From NCBI RefSeq assembly GCF_002865645.1, contig NW_020194684.1:4689952-4753951 (forward strand): 64,000 nt of DNA, read 5' to 3'. Shown here piece after piece: positions 19,549 through 30,897 of the stretch. The stretch is from Hyaloscypha bicolor E. Lineage: Eukaryota; Ascomycota; Leotiomycetes; Helotiales; Hyaloscyphaceae. Both the position numbers and the translations under genes were made by a program. The notes under the pieces were generated by a model, which worked only from the letters and a program-made list of their open reading frames with translations, was not told where the DNA came from and made no database searches. How positions within the stretch are numbered: position 1 is the stretch's first letter; every line of letters begins with the position of its first letter.

Positions 19549-22061
19549 GTTGGGGGTGCAGAATAGAAGGGAGGCGTTTCTGGATGTGTGATTAAAGGGT
19601 GCTAGTGAGCTGGAGGGAGGGTAGTTCGCTGGCTGTATCATAGGGGAACCAATCTGAAGTTGAGAAATTTGGAGTGCGATATTTCTTTTCTTCTGTTCTT
19701 TGTTTCACCCCTCTCACCCCGCGCTTCTTCTACTGTTGAGCCGGCCTGTAGCACCACCGACAGGCACACCACATCCTTACGGCCTCTCCTGTACTGTACC
19801 CAGAACTTTGGGGTCGACTGCTACACCCGCTCCTGCATTTCCATTTCGCACGGGCGTCTGATGGGAAAACCGTGACACCAGCATTCCGGAGGTATCCAGA
19901 TGCTCGGTATATCGATTTCCTGAATGACGGTCGGCGACTGCAAGGGAAAATAGGAGGCCTCCTTTGCGGCGGTGCAACCTACTCTGTCCAACTTTCCTCT
20001 CGTGCGACAAAACCAAGTGGTGTTACCATCATCACCAGGTAGTTTGATGCTGGTAGCAGAGTTGAGCACAAGATCCATCCTATCCCAAGCTGCTGGGACG
20101 GTCTGCGGGTGGGGGCTGTGCCAAAATCAAGTGGAACCCCGTCTCGCGGAGCCCGCAGCACGTTGGTTACATTGTGTATTGGGCTGGAAATTGGAGAATG
20201 GAGATGACTTCAGAAGTACCTTGAAGACAGCGGACCTCACGTGCCCGGAAGAAGTCGTTGCTGCCTCAGTCGCAAGGCTCCAATGCAGCAGGGAAGCCCA
20301 GCGCCCTGACCCTTGACGGCAATGCACCCCCATCGAACTCCCTGGTAGCCATCCCTGCGAGGGCCGACGCCACCTACGTCGAGGGGGGGCAGCCCTCCAC
20401 GAGTGCGCGAGTCCACGTCGCACAAGATTCCCAAAGCAGCTGCATCCCTTCCCTCATCCGCCCGGACGATTTGGGCCGCTGGTTGGCGCACACCGTCTCC
20501 CCTCACGGCCAGTGCCAGTGGTCAGTCATGGACGGAGCACGGAATAGCGGAGCGGAGTGCGGAGCGGAGTGCGAAGTGAAGTTTAGACTTGAGCGAGCTG
20601 GAGCAAGCTTGAGCAAGCAAAAGTAAGCAAGAGCATCGCCGCAACCGCGGTCGATGTCATTGACAAGGGGCTGGCAAGGTCGACAAGGTCGACAAGGTTG
20701 CTGCAAACACCCACCGTTCGAACATTGCAGGGCACCACGCAATGGTGGGGCCTTTGGACCCTGAAAAAACTGCTCTCCCGTTGGTGCTTGTCTGCTCTGC
20801 CAATGATGCACCGCAAGATGAACGCATACTTTGCGCCTTGCCCGCGCCAGGGTCCGTGAATGGTTTGCCTCGTCGAGGCATGATGATGCTCCAGCGTCAC
20901 TGCTCCCTCCCCCCATCTCTCGAACCGCTTGTCTCCAGCCGTTGCCGCTTCCCCTGAAGCCCCCCCCCCCTCTGCTCCCTTTCCCTCTCCCTTTTTTCGT
21001 GTGTGGTGGAAGAAGCCGACGCGTTGTGGGAAGCGCCGAGCGCGTTGGAATGAAGGCATTGAGATCTCATCATACCATGGTAAGGGTTTGCTCCGCCACC
21101 ACCACAAAAGCCCCCAGGGTCCTTGGAACCAGACATGGGGCCGTTGGCTTCTTTAGGCTGCGGAACAATCTTTGACAGCCAGCCCTGCTGTTTCATGTTG
21201 GTCTGCCCCCCGGCCAGCTCTATCGTCATTCTCTGCAGCAGCACATCAGCAGCATCTGATACCCGGCCCTTTGCCTCGTATCAGCGCTGCGGCCGTTGCA
21301 AGTTGCCAAACCCCAAGAAATGTCACGGGATTTGCCAATCAGCCAACCCGTGGTCGGCGACCGTGGCTTTTTTGGGCGCTGATCGGCGTGAGCGCACTGG
21401 GGATTTTCGGTTTTGCTGGTGGGGTTCGCCCGATTTTTTAATTTCCAGTTCCACAGTTGCGACGGCGGTAAGGCCTTGGTAAGTTGGTGAGTGAAGAGAC
21501 CCTGGGGTGGAAGGCATGGCTGCTGGATAGAAGTGCTTGTCAGCGTCACAACGACTGAGTTGGAGTGCTTTATTGTATTGTATTCATTATATTAATCGTC
21601 GTAATGACAGTGCTACAGTCCTCTTCAGGCTATAGGGGTATATCTAACGAGAGTAAGAAATCAGCACCTAGTAGTACAATAATACCCCAGTACAAAGCCC
21701 TCGCCATATCGACGTGTTCGCTAGTCGCTGCTAACCTTCCTGAACGCCTGTAAAAGCAACACTCCCGAGGAGTGATTCCCATTCCCATATGACCGTCCCA
21801 GACCAAGGACGCTCTCTTAGTGAAAGTATTAGAACCGAATATTCGTCTAGAGCGGCATAACGGAATCGTAGCATTAAAAACAATCAATTTCCCGCATAGT
21901 GGATATCAACTCGCAGAAGGGATATCGCCAACCGCAAAAACTCAAGGGACAGATGCGTCTTCCGACTTTTTGACCGACTTTTCGTGAAGTGTCTAAGTGA
22001 CCAGAGACCGCGCATATCAACAAGTCACCGCCGATTTTCGTACAAGTTGAGCGTGAGGAAG
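19549..22061. other. convergent intergenic stretch, no gene seen
   Basis: About 2.5 kb between the SF3B1 stop (+) and the C2H2 gene stop (-). All frames give short, compositionally biased strings and no recognisable domain. At 20540-20640 there is a GAGC/GGAGTGC-type purine-rich run. At 20960-20970 there is a C-run, and 20980-21000 is CT-rich. No RNA gene was found. Confidence 0.5.
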
Positions 22062-23306
22062 CTAATCATCCGATTGATGGTCTTCAGATCCAGCCTCCGA
22101 GCGGGCTTCACCCTTGTGGACTTTGCGATGTCTGCGCAGGTTCGAGACAACGGAAAAGTGTCGCCCGCAGCCTTCAACTTCACATGAAAATGCTACTCCA
22201 TATTAGTACATAATTGACTGAAACTGCTAAGCAGAAAACTTACGCTTCTCTCCCGTATGACTGTACATATGTGTTTGCAACGAACTGGGTCGCGTAAATC
22301 GCTTGTCGCAGACTTTGCACTTGTGCTTCTTTTGTGTGCTGGATGACACTTTGGAACTAAACTGGCCCATCATCGATTGTGGCGCAGGAGGGATACCACC
22401 ATTGAGCAGACCTGAGGGTCTCGGGAGTGTCCGCGACGAGACCGACTCAATGTCTGACCCCGCATTCGAGTAATCGCTCACGGAGGAGTCAACAGAGCCG
22501 CCAAAGTAAGACGGGTAGTTGCTCGTTGATGATATTGATGAGCTGGTTGAATGGGTTGTCGTGGGGAAGCCGTATGAATCGCCCGATCCTCTTCCGCCAC
22601 GACCTTGGGGTCCATAGATGTTGCGTGGAGTGGCGTTTTGGCTCATGGCGATCATCCCTCGGCTGGCATCAATCGCCTCGCCGAAGCTTCGAGTCGACTC
22701 GTTTTGTAGGCCTCTGTCACTGAAGTCAATAAGGGAGTTCTGGCGTTGGAGGCGCTGCGCGTCTTCCGACAGGTCGAGGAAGGAAGTTGAGGGCACTGAC
22801 GGTTGTGATAATCGTCTCGAGTTATCTTGCTGCTGGAGGGCGTATGTAGATCGTACAGGTGCTGGGGCGTAGCCCATTGAGTCGTAAGGGGTTGATGTAG
22901 GCGCATAGGCATTGTGCACCGGCGAAGTAGCATTTGCGTATCCAGTTTCATTCCCATATCCAGTTGATACAGAACGGTTTGGACTCAACAAATCTTGGGG
23001 CATGGTGAGTAAATCCTGCGAACCATAGACATCCGCTAAGAGAGGGCTACCTGCTGATGCCGTGGTGATGGGTACACTAGCATAAGATCCCAGGGACACA
23101 TTGCTGTTCATCCGGGCGTGTTGCTGCTTTGCAAGGCCATCGAGTCCCAGATTGGGATTGAGGTGGTTGTGAGAGGAAGCATAAAGGGTGTGGCCTTGAG
23201 CGGGAGCTGAAGTCCATGGGTTGGTAAACTGAGGGGAGTTGGAGTAAGGCATGTGGTCGAAGTTCATGCCGCCGAAGCGTTGTTGATTGTCGATGGTCAT
23301 AGTCAT
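22062..23306 (-). CDS. two-finger C2H2 transcription factor (FlbC-like)
   Basis: Two exons on the minus strand, 23306-22244 and 22192-22062, with a 51-nt GTAAGT...GTAG intron, give 397 residues. The first ~320 residues are Ser/Asn/Gln/Tyr-rich and disordered. Two tandem C2H2 fingers close the protein: C330/C333/H346/H350 and C358/C363/H376/H380, joined by the classical HTGEKP linker. The intron falls in the linker and splicing rebuilds the Pro. A short acidic tail follows. The layout (fingers at the C-terminus, long Ser/Asn-rich N-terminus) resembles FlbC-type regulators of asexual development, but I hold that assignment loosely. The very long upstream region fits a regulated gene. Confidence 0.88.
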
Positions 23307-24884
23307 CTTTTTTCAAAGATGATCTATATCAAATGCGACAACGATGTGTAGATTCTCCAAGGAGAATTACAGTAGTAGTGTCAAAGATGCGTGGATCAGA
23401 TGCAGGATCCCGAGGAAGAGCGTGTCAGGTCAGGCCGAGGTGAGTTCGCACGAGTTGGAGAGACGATCAGTTTCGTCTTGGTGGGTGGGATCAGCGTTCT
23501 TATGTGCTTGTCGGTAGAGAAGGCGAGGTCAAGGGTCCAGGAATCTGGTTGGTCCCCAGATCTGTTGGAGGTAGTCCTTGGGTGAATGGCTTATGATTCG
23601 TCTGATGAAGGATGGCGAAGAGGGCGGCTTATGAACTGCCTCTCCTTGAACTCTGGGATGGAAGAGTGAACAGTGGGGCGTGGACAAATGTGTGATGTCT
23701 TCAGGAAAGATCGACACCAGACAAGTAGTCTCTTTTAATTCCCTCCTGCCGCTAAGAACGTGCTCCTACTCGTGAGGTGGGGGAGTGCAAGGTTCTCAAT
23801 TCGAATGAGCGGAGGCGTCGTTGGAAAATAAGCTCATGAAATAGATCCACTTCGAGGGCGTAGTGAAGCTGTCAATATCTATCCGCAGTCTGAAGATCGA
23901 CTGGTAGAGAGATGCCAAAACGTGTTTGTGGTCGGATGCAGCGAGATCACGCTTGGGGACTTGGATGAGAATAGTGATGATCAGAGGCCACGGGGTGATT
24001 GAGGCCTCTGCGTCGTGTAGTCGGCGGTATTTCTTAGCTGGTGGTACTTTAGGGGCGTCGTTGGGAAGAAATAATGGTGATGGAGAGAGACGACGTGAGG
24101 ATACGGGAAGTATATGGACGATCACCAGGCCGGGGGCAAAGATGCTTTACATAAGATTTCCTCATAGGTAGGGGTATGTGCTATCTATGATGGAGGTTCG
24201 GCAGGGATGCGGGTGCCATAAACAAAAATCCCGAGCAGCTAGCTGGGACGCACGGTAGTTTGAGCAGGCCAAGATCGCGGTTGCACAAAGTGCGTGTAGG
24301 ACCAGCTCAATGGACCGACTAGCATGGTGGAAGCAGAGCCAAAAGCAGAATAAACAAGTGCAGGGCCTCCATATTTGCTCAGATGGCGGGCTGGTCGAGT
24401 GTGAAGCCGGCGCGCCTCCACAACGGGTATTTCAGAGTTCCTCGCAGAGACATGCGGAAGGTCTTTTTTAGAGCACCCACCAGTGGGCAGCCACCTCCGC
24501 GTGAGGCGTGAGCGAATAGCAGCGACGGCACACAATGAATAAGAAGGGGGTGTGTGTATCAAGGCAAGGTGGGCCGTGGGAGTTTCAAAGGATCGAAAGC
24601 GGCCTAGGGCGCCACTCGCTGTTCTGTGCTGCCAGGCCCTCAGGACCTGGAGAATGTCTGACCAACCCGACTGGATGGGCCAGCGTGCCTGCCAGCCCGC
24701 GCAGCTGCTTTGGGCGGGTGGAATGGATGTGCACGACGATTGCGGTAATGAGGGCAGCCATGGCGTAGGTGTACAGCAGTGTGGGAGGGGATTGGGACGG
24801 TGACGGAGCTGCTGATGCCATGGCAGCGCGAGGTGGCCAGCAGTGTCCGTAGTGACGGGCACAGGCGGGCAGGGCAGGCTTTCG

Positions 24885-24944
24885 TGCTCCTGCTGCTCCT
24901 GCTGCTCCTGCTGCTCCTGCTGCTCCTGCTGCAACTGCTGCAAC
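24885..24944. repeat. CTGCTGCTC microsatellite
   Basis: About five copies of TGCTCCTGC decay into CTGCAACTGCTGCAAC. The minus strand reads as a Gln-Glu run, which creates a spurious long frame. Confidence 0.9.
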
Positions 24945-27438
24945 GGCAACAAGTTGCAAGTTGACACTACTATTTACTTCCGTCGACTGACGTACAGGGC
25001 AGTGGGCAGTGGGGATGTCCAGCGGGTGTGGTGTGGGAGGAGTCCAAGTCCAGTGATGCAGCGACTGGAGGCAGCGATTCTGACTGGCCCTGTGGCACTG
25101 GAGTGATGTACGTGCAGGGGGCTGCTCTGCTCTGCTCCTCCGCGCTGCTCTGCTCGTCGCTGGTCACAGAAATCGCAGTTCAGACGATGGACCCCGAAAT
25201 GACGCTGGCCAGTGGCCACACGTCTGGGGGGGCAGGGGGCGCGCGGTGTGCCGTCGAGCGAGTGGAGTAGTGGAGTGGAGTCACTGGAGTGTTGCCAGAG
25301 AAAGTGCCAAGCAGAGGACAGACAGACAGGCAGGAAGGCACTGGCTGGCAGGCAGGCTCAGAAATGCTGGGGCCGGGGGCTTGCCAATGTCGGTGGCGTT
25401 TGCAAGCGTCCCCCTAGCCAAGCCTCCTGCCCGCCCCCCTGCCATCCTCCCTGCTCGAATCGCCGTCCGGCGAATAATAATAGATTTAAGCCCTGGCCGA
25501 ACACTCCAAATCCCAGATAGGCCCCAGTACGAGCATCAAGATCTCTCCCGCATCGCTCTGGCAGCAAGCAGTCCACAGGGTCCCCTCCCCCAGTCCCCCA
25601 GTCCCTCAGACCCCCCGGCTGGCTCCGTGCCTAGTCCTCTTCGGGGCCGTTCACGTCTGTCTGCTCCTTTGCCTGCTCCTCTGTCTGTTCCTCTGCCCAA
25701 TAGTGCCCAGAGCCAAGACGAGCGGAAGCTCTGTCCCAGCCGGCGTATCAGCGGCCAGCAGAAGTAGGCCCACCTGCCCCACCATCAAAAAGCCCCCAAA
25801 CGCCTCGTTCAAGCCACGCTGATCCCGTCCGCCCTTTCTTTTCGGTCTTGGGCTCTTGGCGCAATTCTTATCTTCATCTCAGGCTGCGAGCAGTTGGCTT
25901 GTTGTTTCCCCGTTCGTTGTCTCTGCTCCAACAGCTAACGCAAGCCTCTCCCTCTCCTGGCTGCTGATGGCGTCTCTAGTCTCGCCCGCTAGTAAAGTAA
26001 ACTGCTGAGGCCGTTTTCTTTTCCGCCCGCCCGCACATATAATCGCCTCGGCAGATGGGCGTGTGGGGAAGGAATAAAGCATGAATTTCTCAGTCCAGAT
26101 CCACAGGAAGAACAGAAGCGGGCCAATCAGCATTTCCCGGACCCGTTCTCCCTGCACACCGTGCACATCTCGCGGCCCGGATGGATGCTCCCTATTACCT
26201 GCCTCGTTTTTGACTCCCCCATCGTTCGCACAAGAATGGGTGCCACGGGAGCAGAGCGAGCCTGACAGACGTCTTCATCGCATTTTCCATCCGCAAGACT
26301 GCCCTACTACCTGTTGGGAAGAATAGATCCGGGGAATCGCTTTCCTGAATTCCTTGAGATGTGTGCCAATGTTTGGATAGAACACCAGCCTCACAGGCTG
26401 GGCGCCCTGACTCCGTGCAGCCAGCGCGGGACGGCAATCACAGCAGGGCAGCAAAAACTCCACCACAGAATCCGAATGGGGCTGTTACACAGCGCCTCTC
26501 ATTGGTGGAGAAGGTTGGAAGGTGTTCCTCCTTTGCATTGCTTTTGCCTCGTTTCTTTTGAACCTGCAAGCACATGAGTTGTCGGAGTTCTATTATTCCT
26601 CCGATAGCTGCTTGTTTTCCGATTTCCTGAAAATGCCGGAATGGCGACGTACAGACTTTTGGCGTGAAAGTTTGTGAGAATTTAACCGGAGATAGCAATA
26701 ATAGGATAGAAACGTCTTGCTATTGGATATGTTGGGGCTTGCCCAGCAAATCCGGATGTCGTGTATATAGTTTCCGGGTCTTGTTTCCGTCCTACTTACT
26801 CGCTGGCTCCAGTACTAACTACTATTGCGAGGTGGCGCTGCGCTTGCAACGAAGGCAGAACTCTCAGGTCGCAGGTCGCTTTCGATCCGTCGATGGCGAA
26901 ATATGGGACTTGCTTTGGCGTGCCGCCAATCTAGCCTCTCGGTCCCTGAGACTATTGTCGTGAATCGTGATTTAACATCTCAGATCTCACATGACTGTAC
27001 TTAGCTGCGGAGTATTGGGGGCGGGGGTATGCCGGCCCGAAAGTCTCCTATTGTGGTGATTAAACGCATCCGTTCTTTTGGCTCTCTGGACCGAAGAGGA
27101 GAGAAGAGTTGCGATCTTGTGAGACTTTCCGGATGTCTCAATAGCAAAATGTGCAGATCAATAACGTTGATGCATCAACTTCCCGCTGGCCAGTGTCGGC
27201 CCTTCTTCTCCACATTTTCTTTTTTGCGAGCGGTGGTGAAAATAAGGTAGGGCTTTGACGTCTGGCGCACAACTGTGGCTTGCCCTCACTCGGCAGGGGA
27301 GCTGGATGAGGGGATGAGGGGAGATAAGGCCGAGGAAAGGCGGAATGGCGTCGTCGTTCCAATGGGGGGGATGTCAGTGGTGTACGGCATGGCGCTGCGC
27401 TGCGCTGCGCTACCGCATTGGAATGGCGAGCTCGCACA

Positions 27439-27491
27439 AGCAGCACGAGCAGCGAAAGCAGCGAAAGCAGCAGAAGCAGCAGAAGCAGCAC
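27439..27491. repeat. AGCAGCGAA/AGCAGAAGC repeat
   Basis: Consecutive AGCAGCGAAAGCAG and AGCAGAAGCAG units, 53 bases in total. It is non-coding by context. Confidence 0.85.
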
Positions 27492-27995
27492 TTATTCATG
27501 CAGCCAAACTCAAAAACAGGCAGGCGCCTTGCAGCCCTTCCTATCGCCTTGCGACAGAACGGACCTTGGACTCGGAGCTACGGTAGAATTCATGACGGGT
27601 AGAGGAACGGCCTGCAGCAATTCGAGAGGTGCCGGTGCAGGCAGTTGATGCCGCAGAGGCCTCATCGAACGATAAAACATCACAGGCTCACAGCGCATCG
27701 CGACCCAGTGTCAGGCGGCCGGAGGAAGGTCTGCGGAATGCGGGAAAGTCGGGCCAGCCACTCACAGCCTGCCGTTCTTGGAGAGGCGGTCAGCCCCCTT
27801 TTTCCACGAAGACGTCACTCCGCGATCCTCAATGCGGCCGCAGCCAGTGAGAAGGGCGGGATTTGGGCGGAGAGGAGAGCGAGGAGAGCGAAGCTTTGGG
27901 GGGGTGTGGACCCTTGCTGCGATGTGCAGGCCAACCCCTGCTTCCTCCCCACCGGCCTGCGCAAATCAGACGCCGCTTGGCTCTGGTGACCTGGT

Positions 27996-28160
27996 TCGTT
28001 GTTGTCGTTCGTTGTCGTTCGTTGTCGTTCGTTGTCGTTGTCTTTTGTCCTTTGTCCTTGTCCTTGTCTCTCGTCTCTCGCCTGTGGAGTGTGGACGCTT
28101 CAACGTTGACGTTTGTCTTGGCGTTTGGCTTGGCGTTTGGCTTGGCGTTTGGCTTGGCGG
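27996..28160. repeat. two adjacent tandem repeats (GTTGTCGTTC and TTGGCGTTTGGC)
   Basis: Four 10-base GTTGTCGTTC units lie at 27996-28040. They are followed by TTTGTCC/CTTGTCC variants and then about four TTGGCGTTTGGC units at 28117-28160. Two unrelated repeats within 170 bp suggest local slippage-prone DNA. Confidence 0.85.
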
Positions 28161-28473
28161 TCAACGTGATTCCCCGTGAAGGCTGACTTACTCAACGCCA
28201 CTCTTGATTTTGATTGAAGCCTTTGAAGGTTCGCCCAGCTGCCTCGCTCGCGGAAACACAACGGACATGCAAACCCCCGGAACCAGAGTGCAGTACGGCA
28301 GTCATTTACGGTACTGGGACACCAGTGCGACCGGGGACCGAAGCTCGGGCATCGCTCCTCGGTCTCTAAGGCTTCCAAGTCTCGCGCTTGCTGACGGTCC
28401 CAAACTTCACCAGTTATCAAACTGTGGTTCCGATGGACGCACCAGCGCTTGTACCTGCCTGCCTGCCTGCTGC

Positions 28474-28519
28474 ACTCAAAGACTCAAAGACTCAGAGACT
28501 CAGAGACTCAGAGACTCAA
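28474..28519. repeat. ACTCAGAG octamer repeat
   Basis: Five to six copies of ACTCAAAG or ACTCAGAG follow each other directly after a CCTG microsatellite. Confidence 0.9.
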
Positions 28520-30897
28520 CCTCGGACATCCGAACTCGGCTTCCGCGTCGGAACGCTGACCTGGAAGGCTCTGACTCGCTGATGGCAAGCGGGTGCCAGC
28601 ACGAGAGTTGAGATGGCCATTCCTCCATCAACAGCCATGCCACGCCACCGCCAACGAATCTCAACGCTGGAGGCGGAGACTGGCTGTCCGAGAGGCCATT
28701 GCAAAAGCGCGAGACCCCGATGAGCGTTGGATGCAGCCCAGCCTAGAGCCCGCAGATACGGGGACACGAGAACAGCAGAGCTGGCAGGCGAGGCTAGGTC
28801 AAGCCAGAAGAGAACAGACGAGAGGGAGATCGATATCGTGCATCGCGCATCGCGCATCGCGCCTCGAGCACCGAGTATCGTGAATCGTAGCAGGGGTGGG
28901 CAAGAGCCGCGAGGTTGTGTTGAGAAAGGGACTCCTCGAGCCTCGGGGTCAACAAGGGGTAATTTTTCGGCTAAGGCGGCACGCACCTGATAAATCCGCA
29001 CCCTCATCAAGCCCCAAGCCTGCTCCCCTTGTTATTTGTTATTGAACTTGTTGCCCGCCAGAGTCGTCCCAATAATCCGTGCTGGACGGTGGACTCGTCG
29101 TTCACACGGTTGACAGGAAATTGGGAAGAAGCTCATGAATCATGATGCAAGGCTCAATCAGCATCTGTGCGAATTCTGAACTCTAATGGCTGTTTGCTGA
29201 TCTGATGTGATATCGGAATCCACTCCCACAGTCCTCCTCCACTCCACTCCCACTCCCCAGGTCAAAAGCGGTGATCCTCAAGGCATGCTGCCATGCTAGG
29301 CCATGCCTGCCCTGCCCGTGCCTGTCAATCCCAGCGCACGCCCCACCTGCCCAGTCTGCTGCGATATCCTAGAGGACCAGAGCTCCATCTGGACATGCCT
29401 TCGTGTGCTTGGCCGGCCCTATCTCCCAATTGCCGGGGACGAGGCGCCGTCGTTGGCCCTGTGCAGACGGGAGATCAGAGCTCCATGTCTGTCGCGCCCA
29501 GCCCCCCAGCCCTCCAGCCTTCAAGCCCAGCTCAGAAAGGGAGAGAGCTCGCAGAGTCGCAGCAGCAGCAGCAGCGGTGAACCTTGCCCAGATTCATCTC
29601 ATCAGCCCATCGTGCACCCCCCCTCCCTCCCCCCGGCCTCGACAGCCCCGCCTTGCTGGATTGAGATCGGCCGAGTGTTTCAACTTCACCAACCCGCTCA
29701 CCTTGCGGTTAGGGCCGGTGGATCGTCAATGCGCTTTGTTTTTCCGGGCCTGGGCGCTGGGGCCTTCGCGAGATGATCCCCCACCATCTGAATGGAGGCG
29801 GATGAGGCCCCCCCCCCCCCCCCTGTCGCCGCTCATTTCCTTCAACCACAATCCTCCTCTGGGCTCAGGCCAAAACCGTTGGCGATCTACACTTCAGACC
29901 GCGGTTTGAGATGAGCTTAAATCTGAATCGCCCGAGCATCTCGCCGAACGTGTCTTGGAGTCACGAGAAACCACGACAAGCCCAACAACGTGCCGGGAGG
30001 CTGGAACGCAACTTGAGATAAAATGAGCTGAGCGCTGTCAGACATGGTTCAGATTCGGAATAATAATCCCATACCCGCCCTGCGCCTCCACCACCTGTTC
30101 TGGTCCAAGAAACGAGAGACCATTATTGATGTGTACATGGATACCTATTCGAGAAAATATCATGACCCGCCTCAACACTCGCCCACAAATCACCAGAATG
30201 AGCCCTTCGACATCGGCCCTATTTTGCCTGTGATATCTCAAATCTCAGTCCACATCATGATGATCTTTGGTGTTCCTGGAGAAAGGCGTGCCGCGTGCGA
30301 TGTTTCCTGGCCAGACCAACCACAATCTCTTTCTTGAAGTCTTGGACATTGCTGCTCGAGATGACAAGATACTCCGACAATAATACCGGATGTTTCCTTG
30401 CATGGCAAGAATGAGCAAGGGAGTTGCAATAGTGGATCACCCCGATGTCACGATCCGAAAACTGCAATGGAGATTTTTAAATTATTTTACTTCATTTCAT
30501 TTTTTTTCTTTGCTCGAAAACTGCGCAAAACGTCCTTGACACATTTATACCATTCCAACATACATGGGGTGTGACCTCGAGTCAACCCTCCTTGCAGCCT
30601 GATGACGGGACCGCAAAGGATTTATCTTACAAAGAGAAGATCGAGTGATGAAAATAAAGGGGTAGTAGCTCTAAACATTAGGCTCTCCGTTGAAGAAGGG
30701 AATAAGGTGTGAAGCCATAGATCCAGCAATTTTTGCTCGTCGTGAAAGAGGCCGTGAAAGTGCTCGTGTCGAGGCAAGAGCGCACTGCTCTATGTAAAAA
30801 CTCCGAAATGTATGCCGCAAAAGATCGACAAGAAGAGAAATGGCCACCTGGCCTATCCAGAACGCCGTAACCAAGCCGTACGCCGCATAGAATCACC

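Larger units (their letters stand above)
23307..30897. other. 7.6-kb gene-free region rich in simple repeats
   Basis: This lies upstream of the C2H2 gene and downstream of Rax2, both on the minus strand. No frame shows a domain, and none can be joined by splice sites into a sensible protein. It is scattered with short tandem repeats and G/C-rich runs (separate entries). A C16 run occurs at about 29807-29822. Likely content is the long promoter and 5' leader of the C2H2 gene, possibly non-coding transcripts. A fast-evolving gene could be missed here. Confidence 0.5.

Noticed and set aside
24239..24967. 242-codon minus-strand frame starting with Gln/Glu repeats
   Set aside because: The start is a translated CTGCTGCTC microsatellite. 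The rest has no domain and heavy Pro/Ser/His bias.
25246..25767. 173-codon plus-strand frame
   Set aside because: Pro/Ser/Arg-rich translation of GC-rich repeat DNA with overlapping equally long frames.
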